NCBI GenBank assembly: GCA_036365515.1
Contig: CM070874.1
Span: 114,931,235-114,995,234, forward strand
Direction of reading: 5' to 3'
Source: Torymus aiolomorphi
Lineage: Eukaryota > Arthropoda > Insecta > Hymenoptera > Torymidae
DNA: 64,000 nucleotides
Positions 22,111 to 31,464 of the stretch are shown piece after piece. A program made the position numbers and the translations under genes. The notes under the pieces are model-generated. The model worked only from the letters and a program-made list of their open reading frames with translations, did not search any database and was not told the DNA's origin. The number at the start of each line of letters is the position of its first letter. The first letter of the stretch is position 1.

Positions 22111-24779
22111 ATGGATTTGAATACTGTCAGAAGACCAACTTGCACCATGGATTCAACATCTTTAACATTACAAACAAGTATGTTTTACAATTCGCAAAAG
22201 GAATTATTAGCGCACTATCTAAGAACACGCATAGATATTAAAGTGAATTTAATCTTACATTTAATGTATAAAGTGTTTAATTTAGAGATAAAAAAGATTT
22301 TCCAAAAACTTTGTATTATATTACGTAAAGAAAGTTGTTATCGGGAGAGATTAAAATTTCTTATAAATTGTAAATACTTTGACGTTTTTCCAAAACACTT
22401 AGATTTCATTACACAAAATATTTCAAAAAACCATATGTATTCTAACAAGTGTAAAATGAAACAATACAATTTAATAACTAAAGCCAAAAAACAGCTTTTA
22501 AATACAGAAATTAGTGACATATACATACGTTTAGCTAGTATAAAAAAAGATATTACAAAAGTGGAAAAAACCTTGGAACATACCATTGATAATGATATCG
22601 TCATTCTTTTTGTTAATTATTATAATACAAAACTTAAATTTATTAATGTGCCTTTCAAACAAAAATTAGCAAAAAAATTAAATGATATCTATTACAAAAA
22701 ATATATAGTAATATAGACAGAGATAGATATAACGTTAATTTGAATAAAAGCAATGTCGAAAATCGTAACACGCAGGTTATTGAACTGAGCGAAAATATAC
22801 AAGAAAAGTGGTGTGTGAATGTCGCGGGCATTGAACTCCCGAGATATGTAATAGATGTGTTGAAACTTGGAGAGAAATTTAATTTTAATAACCGTTTTGA
22901 CAACACACTAACATTGCAATATATAAAGAATTTTGAGATGTTCATAAATAATAATGATAATGATGAAACTGTTAAAACACTAAGGGGTACTTTTCTCAAC
23001 CTATTAAAAAGACACTACAACAAAGAATTATCGAATGAAAACCATTTTGATAAACAGTTCAAAACAGATTTAACGAAAACAAAAGAATTTATAAAGCGAA
23101 ATTCACAGTTACTTATCACTAGAGCTGATAAGGGAAATGCTACCGTTATAATTAAAAAATCTGATTGTACAGAAAAAACTGAAAGCCTTTTTCAAAATAA
23201 CAAGTATTATAAATTAGTCAAAACAAATCCTTTATCTGGTTTAGAAAGAAGAACTTACGAATTAATCAAATGGTTAAATAAGATTGACTTCTCGTGTACG
23301 GGAAAAAAGTTTGATTCTATTTTACAAAAGTCCAATATTGCAAAAGCATATGGATTGATAAAAATTCATAAGAATGGCTTTCCCATAAGACCGATAATCT
23401 CGGCTATTAACTCACCGCTTTAGAACATCTCTAAATTCTTTACGAAGTTCTTATCAAACAATCTAAAACAACCAAATTCATATGTAGATAATAGTTTTAA
23501 ACTAAGAGAACAAATAGATAATTTCCAAATCCCACCTGATTTTGTAATAATTAGCCTTGATGTAGTAAGTCTTTTCACCAATATTCCTGATTATTTAGTT
23601 TATAAAGCAATAGAAAAAAGATGGACACAGATATATAATAAAATTAATATGAATTGCACAGAGTTTTTACATATAATAAAATACATACTTAATAATAATT
23701 TTTTTCAATTTAATGGAAAATTCTACCAACAAATTTTCGGTTCAGCTATGGGTAATCCCATTAGCCCCATCTTGGCAGACATTGTCATGGAAGATTTGGA
23801 AATTCAAGCGTTAAATAATCTTAATACGAAACCTTTGTTTTATTTCCGTTACGTTGACGATATTATTTTATGTATACAAAAAGACACGATTGATCATACT
23901 GTAAACACGTTTAATTCCTATGACCAAAATGTACAGTTCACTGTTGAACTACCACTTAATAACTGTATTAGTTTTCTTGACATCAAAATTATTGTTAATA
24001 ATCAACAACGCATTATCACAGATTGGTACCATAAACAAACTTTTTCTGGAAGATATTTAAATTATTTATCTCAACATCCTCTTTGTAATAAAATTGCCAT
24101 TATTTATAGTTTAGTTGACCGAGCATTTAAATTATCACACAACTCTTTTCACAATAAAAATATAAATTTTATCAAGGAACTTTTAAAACAGAATAATTAT
24201 CCACCTGAATTATCAGAATTTCATATAAAAAAACGTCTAAATAAATTAAGAAATAATAATAACAATAGATGCAATGAGAAAAATAAAAAAATGTTTATTA
24301 CACTTCCATATGTTAAAGAATTAGAAAGATCCATGAACATTTTGTTTAAACAACACAATACAAATGTCATATATAGTACTAAGAATAAACTCAATAATAT
24401 TATTAAATTAGGTAAAGATAATACTAAAATCTGTGATAAAGCGAATGTTGTTTATAAAATTAATTGCGAAGATTGTGAGGCTTCGTACGTTGGCCAGACA
24501 GGTAGACGTTTAAATGTACGAATTAATGAACACTCTAAAAAATACACTAGGAAAGATGATAATTCGTCATTATATCTACACACAAAAAACAATAATCATA
24601 AAATAGATTTCAATAACGTACAAATTCTAGGTACAGAAATTAATAGAGGAAAAAGATTATTTTCGGAAGCTGTATTCATACACACACAATCAAGATATAT
24701 GAATAAACAATTCGAAATCAATAGTTTACCGAAAGAATATACCACTCTAATAAATAATTGTCAATTTATGTGCTTATAA
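22111..24779 (+). pseudogene. PLE1 polyprotein: reverse transcriptase plus GIY-YIG endonuclease
   Basis: The first 202 codons (MDLNTVRRPTC...) are lysine-rich and of unknown fold. A one-base shift in the A-run near 22695 changes frame, and a second frame is then open to 24779 apart from one TAG at 23421. The RT region has LITRADKGNATVII (a Penelope signature), YGLIKIHKNGFPIRPIIS, VIISLDVVSLFTNIP (first catalytic Asp), GSAMGNPISPILADIVME and YVDDI (catalytic pair). The C-terminal GIY-YIG nuclease is at 24440-24560: NVVYKINCEDCEASYVGQTG followed by LNVRINEH. Penelope RTs are related to telomerase, and the nuclease supplies the target nick. With one shift and one stop the copy is recently dead, or the errors are sequencing artefacts. 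Confidence 0.9.
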
Positions 24780-25190
24780 GAGTAAGATACTGAAAGCAGC
24801 AAGTGAAGGAGAACAGGAGAGCATGCTAAGGTAGAGTTACCACGCACGCCCACGTTGTCGTAGGATTGCTCGAGGTCGAGAACATTGTAACATTGGTTGG
24901 GGTCCCCCCTCTACTTAGACATACTCTCCTGATATCACACCCGCTGTGTCGCTTCGAAAATCGTCTACTGCATTCCCACCATTGTACGCGCTTCTTATAC
25001 ACACACACACACATATGTGTAACATCTGTATAAATACGATGAAAAATCTGAATTGTAAGCAGTGACTAACGGATCACTTTCCGTAAAAGAATTTTTGACA
25101 ATACGTTTTAAATGTATGTTTTATTTATTAATGCGAAATTAAGTTATTGTGGAATTGTAAAAAATAATTGTATAATTGTTGTATTTAGAA

Positions 25191-25224
25191 CCTGAAGAGG
25201 GACGTAATAAAATGTCCGAAACGT
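25191..25224 (+). ncRNA. Hammerhead ribozyme motif, PLE1 3' pLTR
   Basis: CCTGAAGA, then GGGAC...GTCC, then GAAACGT. It is the plus-strand partner of the 21225-21258 motif. A TATA-like TATAAATAC lies upstream at ~25030, consistent with the pLTR acting as promoter. Confidence 0.75.
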
Positions 25225-25230
25225 TGTAAT

Positions 25231-25243
25231 TAATTGTGTTTTA
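25231..25243 (+). repeat. 13-bp target duplication of PLE2, left copy
   Basis: TAATTGTGTTTTA here and at 26950-26962. PLE1's terminal sequence elsewhere (near 21965) has the GTGTTTTACTTAT context uninterrupted. Confidence 0.85.
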
Positions 25244-25317
25244 TTTTGAAGGAGGTTGCAATAAAACGATCAACGAGGAACCAAGAAAAATTCATTTAAA
25301 ACTTCGTTTATTGGCCG

Positions 25318-25352
25318 ACGTTTCGGTACTAATATTAATACCTTCATCAGGG
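25318..25352 (-). ncRNA. Hammerhead ribozyme motif, PLE2 inverted pLTR, intact core
   Basis: On the minus strand CCTGATGA (CUGAUGA), stem GGTA...TACC, GAAACGTC. All conserved core positions are present. Confidence 0.8.
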
Positions 25353-25642
25353 CTAAGAAGGGGGAAAAAATACATAGTTAAAACATATATACAGAATATT
25401 TTAAGCAAAAGAACCCATTAACACTTTTTTTGGCATTTTACTGACCTAATAAATTAACGAAAGTTTACACCATGGTTCGTAGACAAACATAGGTGACGTC
25501 GATCAAGTAATGATATAGCACATAGTGCAACGTCTGTGAGCGGATTTTATTTAACTAGAACATTTTGAAAAGAATTCGAGTTTGAAAATTTGATTATAAG
25601 TTAACGAAAATTAAAATTCTATACGAATATAACAATAAACAG

Positions 25643-26341
25643 CTAGTCGACAAAGCAATTAAAATTTCACATATCTCTTTCCACAAAGATAATTTAAAAA
25701 TAATAAAATCCTTTCTTATTCAAAACGACTATCCTCCTACATTCATTGAAAAATATATTAAAAAACGTCTGCACTCTTATAATAATAGTCAATTCTTAAA
25801 TTATAATAAACAAGATTACCGCAATAAGACCTTAGTCATTCCATACATAAAAGACTTAAATAAAAAATTATGCAGCACTATGAAAGATGTCAAAAACCTA
25901 CAAACAATCAGTAAAAACATAAATAAGCTTAAATTTACTAGACTCGGAAAAGGTAAACTAGATCCGCTCGAAACTGCATCTGTCGTTTATAAAATAAACT
26001 GCAAAGATTGCGATGCCTCTTACGTAGGCACCTCAAAAAGGAAGTTAAACAGACGTGTATACGAACACAAATACGCGGCCTCAAAATCGTTAACGACCTC
26101 CGCACTCTCAGAGCACATTCAAAAAACTGGACATAAAATAGATTTTGAGAATACACACATAATAGACACCGAAACAAACTTCCGTAAACGCACTTTTTCA
26201 GAAATGTTGCACATACACTCGCAAAATGACAGCCTCAATCGAATGGACGACACTAAGAATCTGAAGTACATTTATAAAAAATCCGTTGAAACAACCAATA
26301 GACACTTCTGCAATAACGAAAATAACAATAAACGCTGTTAG
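25643..26341 (+). pseudogene. PLE2 GIY-YIG endonuclease (C-terminal ORF remnant)
   Basis: An open frame of about 230 codons running in from the inverted pLTR, without its own start. LVIPYIKDLNKKL is followed by the nuclease motif SVVYKINCKDCDASYVGTSK, then LNRRVYEHKY and a C-terminal SEHIQKTGHKIDF segment, like PLE1. The RT domain is lost through 5' truncation, so it cannot retrotranspose by itself. Confidence 0.85.
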
Positions 26342-26803
26342 CCGTACGATCTCCAGTACGCTACTTGTTGGCGCGCTCCCTCTCCTCTCACTCTCAGAAT
26401 TTGAATTTGCGAAAATTAACGTCCCCCCTGTAGGTATATAAACCCCGGAAATTTCGCATTTCTCTCAATGTCGAAAAATGGGACTCCAGAGTGCAGGATG
26501 GGTAAGAGCTCTAGCTGTTTATTGTTATATTCGTATAGAATTTTAATTTTCGTTAACTTATAATCAAATTTTCAAACTCGAATTCTTTTCAAAATGTTCT
26601 AGTTAAATAAAATCCGCTCACAGACGTTGCACTATGTGCTATATCATTACTTGATCGACGTCACCTATGTTTGTCTACGAACCATGGTGTAAACTTTCGT
26701 TAATTTATTAGGTCAGTAAAATGCCAAAAAAAGTGTTAATGGGTTCTTTTGCTTAAAATATTCTGTATATATGTTTTAACTATGTATTTTTTTCCCTTCT
26801 TAG

Positions 26804-26838
26804 CCCTGATGAAGGTATTAATATTAGTACCGATACGT
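26804..26838 (+). ncRNA. Hammerhead ribozyme motif, PLE2 3' pLTR, core mutated
   Basis: CCTGATGA and stem GGTA...TACC as in its inverted partner, but GAAAC has become GATAC. A change in the GAAA core should abolish cleavage, so only the inverted copy is predicted active. Confidence 0.7.
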
Positions 26839-26949
26839 CGGCCAATAAACGAAGTTTTAAATGAATTTTTCTTGGTTCCTCGTTGATCGTTTTATTGCAA
26901 CCTCCTTCAAAATTTACACTTTGGAACGTACGAGTCATCATCTCACACA

Positions 26950-26962
26950 TAATTGTGTTTTA
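26950..26962 (+). repeat. 13-bp target duplication of PLE2, right copy
   Basis: TAATTGTGTTTTA, matching 25231-25243. Confidence 0.85.
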
Positions 26963-27009
26963 CTTATAAAAAACACCTTGGTAGTACAGCCATTAGCTAC
27001 AAATTCTAT

Positions 27010-27021
27010 AAATTTGTCATC
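27010..27021 (+). repeat. 12-bp target duplication of PLE1, right copy
   Basis: AAATTTGTCATC, matching 21108-21119. Confidence 0.9.
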
Positions 27022-27508
27022 GCCCATAAATGTATTAACTTCTGTGGAAAAAACAAAAATTGATAATTTGGAAAGGAATTCAGTAGTGCACAATACAATG
27101 CAACAGACCAATAATATGTTAGCAAAAGCAACAAAAACGAATGTATTAGAAGAATGTAATAATAATCATAGGCAAGCTGTAAACATGCATTTAAAAGCAC
27201 TGTTTGAACTTCCGCAATGTCTATCCGGTAAAGATCTATTTTCTTTTTTGAGCAAAATAACAATCCATCTAAATGCGTTGAAGAAGCTGAATCAACCTAC
27301 CGATTACTGGGACGTTTTACTCGTTTACATGATTCTGGAAAAACTTGATCGGTATATGAAATCAGAATGGGAAAGGACGCTAAATGATAACGGCATTCCT
27401 ACACTTGATAAGTTTATGAATTTTCTCTTTAGAAAAGCCAGTGAAGTTGAAATAAATGCTTCCTTAACCAGATCAAAGAAAGCGTTGTTAAGAAATTCTG
27501 TATATTAA

Positions 27509-28291
27509 TAGGAATTATATAAAATGTTTGAAATTTATGTTGTTGAGAGGTGAGAATAGAAGTAGTCGAAATTAAAAAATGATAAAGTTTATTGTAGGTA
27601 TGGTTTCGATTGTTATTTAAATAAAAAGATAAAAGGGAGAAAACGTTTATTAGTTAAAGATTTTTGTTTGTTTTTTTTTTTTTTTTATTTAATCGAAAAT
27701 ATGAATAGTTAAGAATCATCGAGATCGAAATACATTATTCCTCTCTTAAAAAAGTTATAGCCAGAAGTAGTGGCTCATTAAATACTCGATATGATTGGTT
27801 TGGTTATTTGAAAAAAGCGTGAATATTTGATTTTTGTTTAGATTGAAAATGTGCTAGATTTGAATTTTGAAACTCAAGAATTGATAAAACTACTAAATAA
27901 TTAAAACTAAATCAGTGAAATATAGTGTTCATAACCGCAAAAACAAAATAGTACGCGAGAAGCGCGTTTGAATTTTGGCAGTTTTATAAAATAGATGTAT
28001 ACGTTTCTAAATGAAAGACGATTGCGGGATTGTAACCATCGTGTTATATTGCTGTTAGGCGGGCGATAAGTAAATTATGCCAATAAAAAGAGTTGCGTTT
28101 TTTATTTTTAGGGGAAAAGCGTTAGTTAATAATTATGTAATAAATTTTGGAGAAGCGAGTCAAACAAAAAATAATAATGCATATATTCTGATATACGCGA
28201 GCGATGTTCCGAGCGTAGGTTTTCCGAGAATTTCGCTCCAAATGCGTGTGCTCCTGAATGATCGGTTAACGGAAAAAAATGTACTCCGATT
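27509..28291 (+). repeat. Copy L 3' region after gag, non-coding
   Basis: Reverse complement of 38835-39651, including cattattcctctcttaaaaa and the homopolymer T run near 27670. The match ends at tccgattga; the CA tract then starts in L, while R continues with gcgcgcttc. No credible gene. Confidence 0.7.
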
Positions 28292-28663
28292 GACACACAC
28301 ACACGCACGCACACACATACGCACACATACACGCACACGCACGCACGCACACGCACGCACGCACACACATCCACGAAAAAAAATTTTCTCAAAAAAAAAA
28401 AAAAAAAAAATAATGGAATCTTTGATTCCATGCCTAGTTTGTAAGTTACTTAAGTTTTTTTAGTTTTAAGTACACCGGACCTATGTACAGTTAGCTATGT
28501 CTACCTCTATAGGATGTTTGCTGTAACATGTAATACAACATGTACTACTCTGGTTTAAATAAATAAACAAATATCGACATATATCGCCTTAAAACATCTT
28601 TTTGAACATTTTTTGTCTCGAAAATTTTTCTTCACCGTTACAAAGCTTCCTCTATGAGGAAGC
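28292..28663 (+). mobile_element. Helitron-like 3' module, copy 4, with a LINE tail inserted
   Basis: CA/CG-rich microsatellite at 28292-28370, acatccacgaaaa, then after an insertion the segment cgccttaaaacatctttttg, ttcaccgttacaaa and the hairpin GCTTCCTC...GAGGAAGC at 28645-28663. Confidence 0.65.
28402..28565 (+). mobile_element. Short LINE-type 3' end fragment
   Basis: About 165 bp that interrupt the Helitron-like module relative to 15755-15790. It contains tctacctctataggatgttt and actactctggtttaaataaa, which looks like the 3' UTR and tail of a LINE. An A run borders it on the left. Confidence 0.45.
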
Positions 28664-28992
28664 AATAAGTTATGATTTTTTGAAATTCGGTATCACAGCG
28701 TCACCTTCGGAGGTTATGAAACTGCGGCACCATGAGCGGTCTACTCTTACTCGTTGCGTGAACTGCAAAGTCAACTTTTTTTAAAACATGGGAGTTTATA
28801 ATGAACTTGAATCAATATTTAATCTCACTTAACGTAAAATTTTACGTATATTGTTGTATACATATTTTTACTTTTTGAGCAAAACAAGAAATCAGTCGTT
28901 TTTGTAAATAGAAAAAGATATTATATTTCAGTTGATAACCAATATTGATTACGAATTTACTTATTTTTAAATGTATTATATAAAAGTTATTA
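28664..28992. other. AT-rich spacer
   Basis: No convincing gene. 28680-28785 is somewhat GC-richer but shows no tRNA fold or ORF of note. Confidence 0.5.
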
Positions 28993-29199
28993 GTGATGTG
29001 CGAACCCCTTGTTAGCGACAATTAATTGCAGGGACCCGTTTTTCTCTTTCAAATTTGATTTCTTAAAAAAAAACCTCTTTGTTACGTTGTAGATTTAGTA
29101 AAGGACTACAATGTATCAAAAAGATTTTTTCTTTTAATTGAAAATGAATGAGAAAAATCGGTCCCTGCAATTGTCGGTAATGCGTAGACCGCGCATCAC
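28993..29199. mobile_element. ~207-bp fold-back MITE
   Basis: The left arm begins GTGATGTGCG and includes gacaattaattgcagggacc. The right arm ends CGCGCATCAC and includes the complement ggtccctgcaattgtc. The arms pair over ~70 bp around an AT-rich loop. No unambiguous target duplication. Confidence 0.65.
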
Positions 29200-29239
29200 C
29201 TTAAGTATTGACTAATGGTCAGTTGAAAAGAATTTAAAA

Positions 29240-29485
29240 ATGTCAGAGGCAAATGCCAAACGTAGTTTCAAAGATTATAAAAGCACACTGTCGACTATAA
29301 TGATTAACAAATTAGTTAAAGCTGGAATAGATGCAAATGTATTAAAACAAACTATTAATAAGAAAGGAAATGATGGAATCAGAATATTATTTTCTAAAAG
29401 TGTTCAGAGCAAACCTCACGTAACGCTAAGTCCAAAAATAATAAAGAAAGTGTGCCAACTTCAAACCTCATCGATTACTGACTAA
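29240..29485 (+). CDS. Hypothetical 81-aa protein
   Basis: ATG at 29240, stop TAA at 29483-29485. The product is basic and soluble-looking (MSEANAKRSFKDYK, KLVKAGIDANVLKQ, SPKIIKKVCQLQ). No family recognised and no signal peptide. It sits between a MITE and a CA microsatellite. It may be a small gene, a mobile-element remnant, or chance. Confidence 0.25.
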   Translation: MSEANAKRSFKDYKSTLSTIMINKLVKAGIDANVLKQTINKKGNDGIRILFSKSVQSKPHVTLSPKIIKKVCQLQTSSITD

Positions 29486-29558
29486 AAAAATTTTCTAAAT
29501 ATTTATATTAGAATTAACATTTACTCGGTACATAATAGCCTTGAAAAATTTTTAATAA

Positions 29559-29564
<6 letters not shown>

Positions 29565-29656
<92 letters not shown>
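29565..29656 (+). repeat. CA and TA microsatellites
   Basis: About 38 CA units with one interruption, followed by about 8 TA units. Confidence 0.95.
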
Positions 29657-30094
29657 CCTATAGGCGATTTATAAATAAATATGAGTAATTTAAATTTGAA
29701 TTTCGCGGTCGGCGATTCGCTCCTTCCATCCCTGAACTCAATGTTACCATGTTTTCAGTACTTCCGATATAAGTTAAAAAATAACGATTTTCTATTTTTA
29801 ACAGTAAATATCTTTTTAACAAAGCTTTTTAACAAGCTTGATACATATTTTTTGCGCTTGTAAGAAAGAGCAAAATTTAATCTTCAAGAATCTACTTTCT
29901 TATTTTTGAAAACCCACATCTACACTGAGAGAAAAATATTGTTACTGTTAACATATTTATCTATTTGAAATACAGCTATTTGACATGTTTAAGGATAAAA
30001 TGTGATATTGTAATAGTTACAATATCTATATTAACTAATAGACATGTTCAGATTTGAAAGTAGCTGATGATAGAAGTTCTTGTAAATTGTAGTT

Positions 30095-30340
30095 TTTTAA
30101 TCTAGTAGCCAATTTTTTACCAGGACGATGTTGTTTTATAACAAAAACGTTTGAAATAAAAGCACCATTTCGTTTTTTACTCCAACGTTTCAGACATTTT
30201 TATTGTTTATGTCCCTCATCAGGATAAACAATAAAAATGTCCGAAACGTTTGAGTAAAAAAATAAATGATGTTTTTATTTCAAACTTTTTTGTTATAAAA
30301 CAACATCATCCTAGTAAATTGTCTATTAGATTAAAAAAAC
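30095..30340. mobile_element. Palindromic Penelope-derived fragment
   Basis: The arms contain gttgttttataacaaaaacg and its complement. The centre carries a Penelope-type pLTR signature (acgtttcagacat ... gtccctcatcagg). It lies inside the CACTG MITE. Confidence 0.55.
30185..30223 (-). ncRNA. Hammerhead ribozyme motif in palindromic fragment
   Basis: On the minus strand CCTGATGA, stem GGGAC(A)...TGTC, GAAACGT. The order and core match the Penelope hammerheads at 21.2 and 25.2 kb. Confidence 0.65.
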
Positions 30341-30705
30341 TACTATAATAAGCATATTGTAACTATTACAATATCAATGTTCTCAGGTAACATATTAAAA
30401 TTGTTTATGAGAACAGGCGGTAACTTAACTGTTAACATGGCATTATAACTGTTACAATGCCTATATTTGGTCATATTTAAACATATGTATGTTAACAGTT
30501 ACAATGCCATGTTAACAGTAAACAAATCATTTTCTCAGTGTAAAGTACGAAATAGTACCTCTTACTTTTTATTACGATTTATATGACTCCCATTTACTCC
30601 CATGTAATTTTTTTTCTCAAAAAATAGGTCGGTAACATACAGTTTAAAAAATCTAGAAAAATTGTTCAGCTTCTAAAGAACATTCTAGAATTTTTCATTG
30701 CTAAA

Positions 30706-30754
30706 ACCCACACACACACACACACACACGCACGCACACACACACACACACGCA

Positions 30755-30786
<32 letters not shown>

Positions 30787-31464
30787 CACACATATATATA
30801 TTAGAGAACTACCTTAAGTGAGATTAAATAAGGTAAAAGTATACCCCTTAGAAACGCTAAGTCAAAAGTAGACCCTCGTAGAAACACTAGCATTAATTAA
30901 TCGAGTATAAAGAGAAATGCTCAAAAATGAAGCGTTTTAAAAAAAATGACAAGAGTCAAAAAGTTTTTATTTTTGCCCAATTTTCATAGCTTTAGGTCTA
31001 CTAGCCCGCATGAGCCACTTTAAAACATCTTTTTGAACATTTTTGGTCTCGAAAATTTTTTTCACCGTCCCACGTAAAAAACATTACGTTTGGAAGAAGT
31101 TTAGGAAAAGTTTTGTTTGGCTTCAGTTTGGGAAAACTTATGCAATGAGACAATACCAAACTTCCCAATTCGTGATAGAACTTTTTTGAAAAGTCTAGCA
31201 AAGTTTTCACCAATTAATTTTGAAGTGATGAAGTTTAAGAAATATTTTCCAAAACGTTGACCAAACTTTGTAAAAGTTAAGAACAATTGAAAATAGCAAT
31301 TTACTTACGAAAATTTTACAAACTTTTTAAAAAATTCTATCGAAGTTTGGCATTGCCTCATTGCATAAGTTTTCCCAAACTTGAGTCAAACAAAACTTTT
31401 TCCAAACTTCTTCCAAACGTAATTTTTTTTACGTGGGGTTACAAAGCTTCCTCTATGAGAAAGC
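30706..31464 (+). mobile_element. Helitron-like 3' module, copy 5, split by a fold-back MITE
   Basis: CA/CG microsatellite 30706-30792 and TA run. The family word ttaaaacatctttttgaaca appears at 31020, ttcaccg at 31061, and the hairpin GCTTCCTC...GAGAAAGC at 31446-31464. The region 30800-31010 has unrelated AT-rich sequence. Confidence 0.6.
31069..31437. mobile_element. 369-bp fold-back MITE with CCCACGT termini
   Basis: Starts CCCACGTAAAAAA and ends TTTTTTACGTGGG, with GT at 31067-31068 and 31438-31439. The arms share acgtttggaagaagttt and more inward sequence. The Helitron-like host sequence reads ttcaccgttacaaagc without it in other copies, so the insertion point is clear. Confidence 0.85.

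Larger units (their letters stand above)
25244..26949 (+). mobile_element. Second Penelope-like element PLE2, 5'-truncated, inside PLE1
   Basis: 1.7 kb. The left ~400 bp (25244-25645) is the reverse complement of its right part (~26485-26912), almost without mismatch, so the two pLTRs form a large inverted repeat. The RT is missing; only the C-terminal part of the ORF with GIY-YIG remains. A TATA-like GTATATAAACC is at 26433-26443. It differs in sequence from PLE1 and is therefore a separate family. Confidence 0.85.
21120..27009 (+). mobile_element. Penelope-like element PLE1, with PLE2 nested in its 3' end
   Basis: Flanked by the 12-bp duplication AAATTTGTCATC. From the left it has an inverted partial copy of its own 3' end (21120-21965, reverse complement of ~24480-25240 plus the tail), a short direct terminal segment (21966-22055), one long RT + GIY-YIG gene (22111-24779), and a 3' pLTR whose last part lies beyond PLE2 (26963-27009). 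Inverted 5' copies and pLTRs are usual in Penelope-like elements. PLE2 entered at 25244 with its own 13-bp duplication. Confidence 0.9.
20812..27508 (+). pseudogene. Short BEL-like gag gene, copy L, split by Penelope insertion
   Basis: Reads MSHSDNLKYLIKSRDVL from 20812 to LNLSS near 21120, then resumes after the 5.9-kb insertion at 27010 with NVLTSVEKTK and ends at 27508. Joined across the 12-bp target duplication it corresponds codon for codon to the intact 264-aa gene at 39652-40446. The N-terminal half is charged and probably coiled-coil. The C-terminal half (YWDVLLVYMILEKLD, PTLDKFMNFLFRKA) resembles the segment downstream of DUF1759 in BEL/Pao gag. No zinc knuckle, protease or RT is present. 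The product would be a small structural gag-type protein. Confidence 0.8.
15876..28291 (+). mobile_element. Gag-bearing non-autonomous element, copy L, with nested insertions
   Basis: Sequence shared, in reverse orientation, with 38835-48260 (copy R). Matching blocks in L: 15876-16632, 17142-17756, 19102-19244, 20695-21119, 27010-28291. Interruptions present only in L: a solo LTR (16633-17136), a mariner (17759-19099), a 1.45-kb segment (19245-20694) and a Penelope-like composite (21120-27009). Block order is a gag fragment, a ~900-bp LTR-like region, a leader, a short gag gene and a ~780-bp 3' region. Divergence between copies is a few percent with small indels. It looks like a LARD-type derivative of a BEL/Pao retrotransposon, but I could not prove LTRs at both ends. 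Confidence 0.7.
29923..30540. mobile_element. CACTG-ended (CMC-type) MITE with sub-terminal repeats
   Basis: Starts CACTGAGAGAAAAATATTG and ends CATTTTCTCAGTG, with TA on both sides as apparent duplication. Sub-terminal words TGTTAACAT and TTACAAT repeat in both orientations, like transposase binding sites of CMC elements. A ~245-bp palindrome (30095-30340) is nested inside. No ORF. Confidence 0.7.

Noticed and set aside
22655..22999. Minus-strand hydrophobic ORF
   Set aside because: Antisense shadow of the PLE1 coding region.
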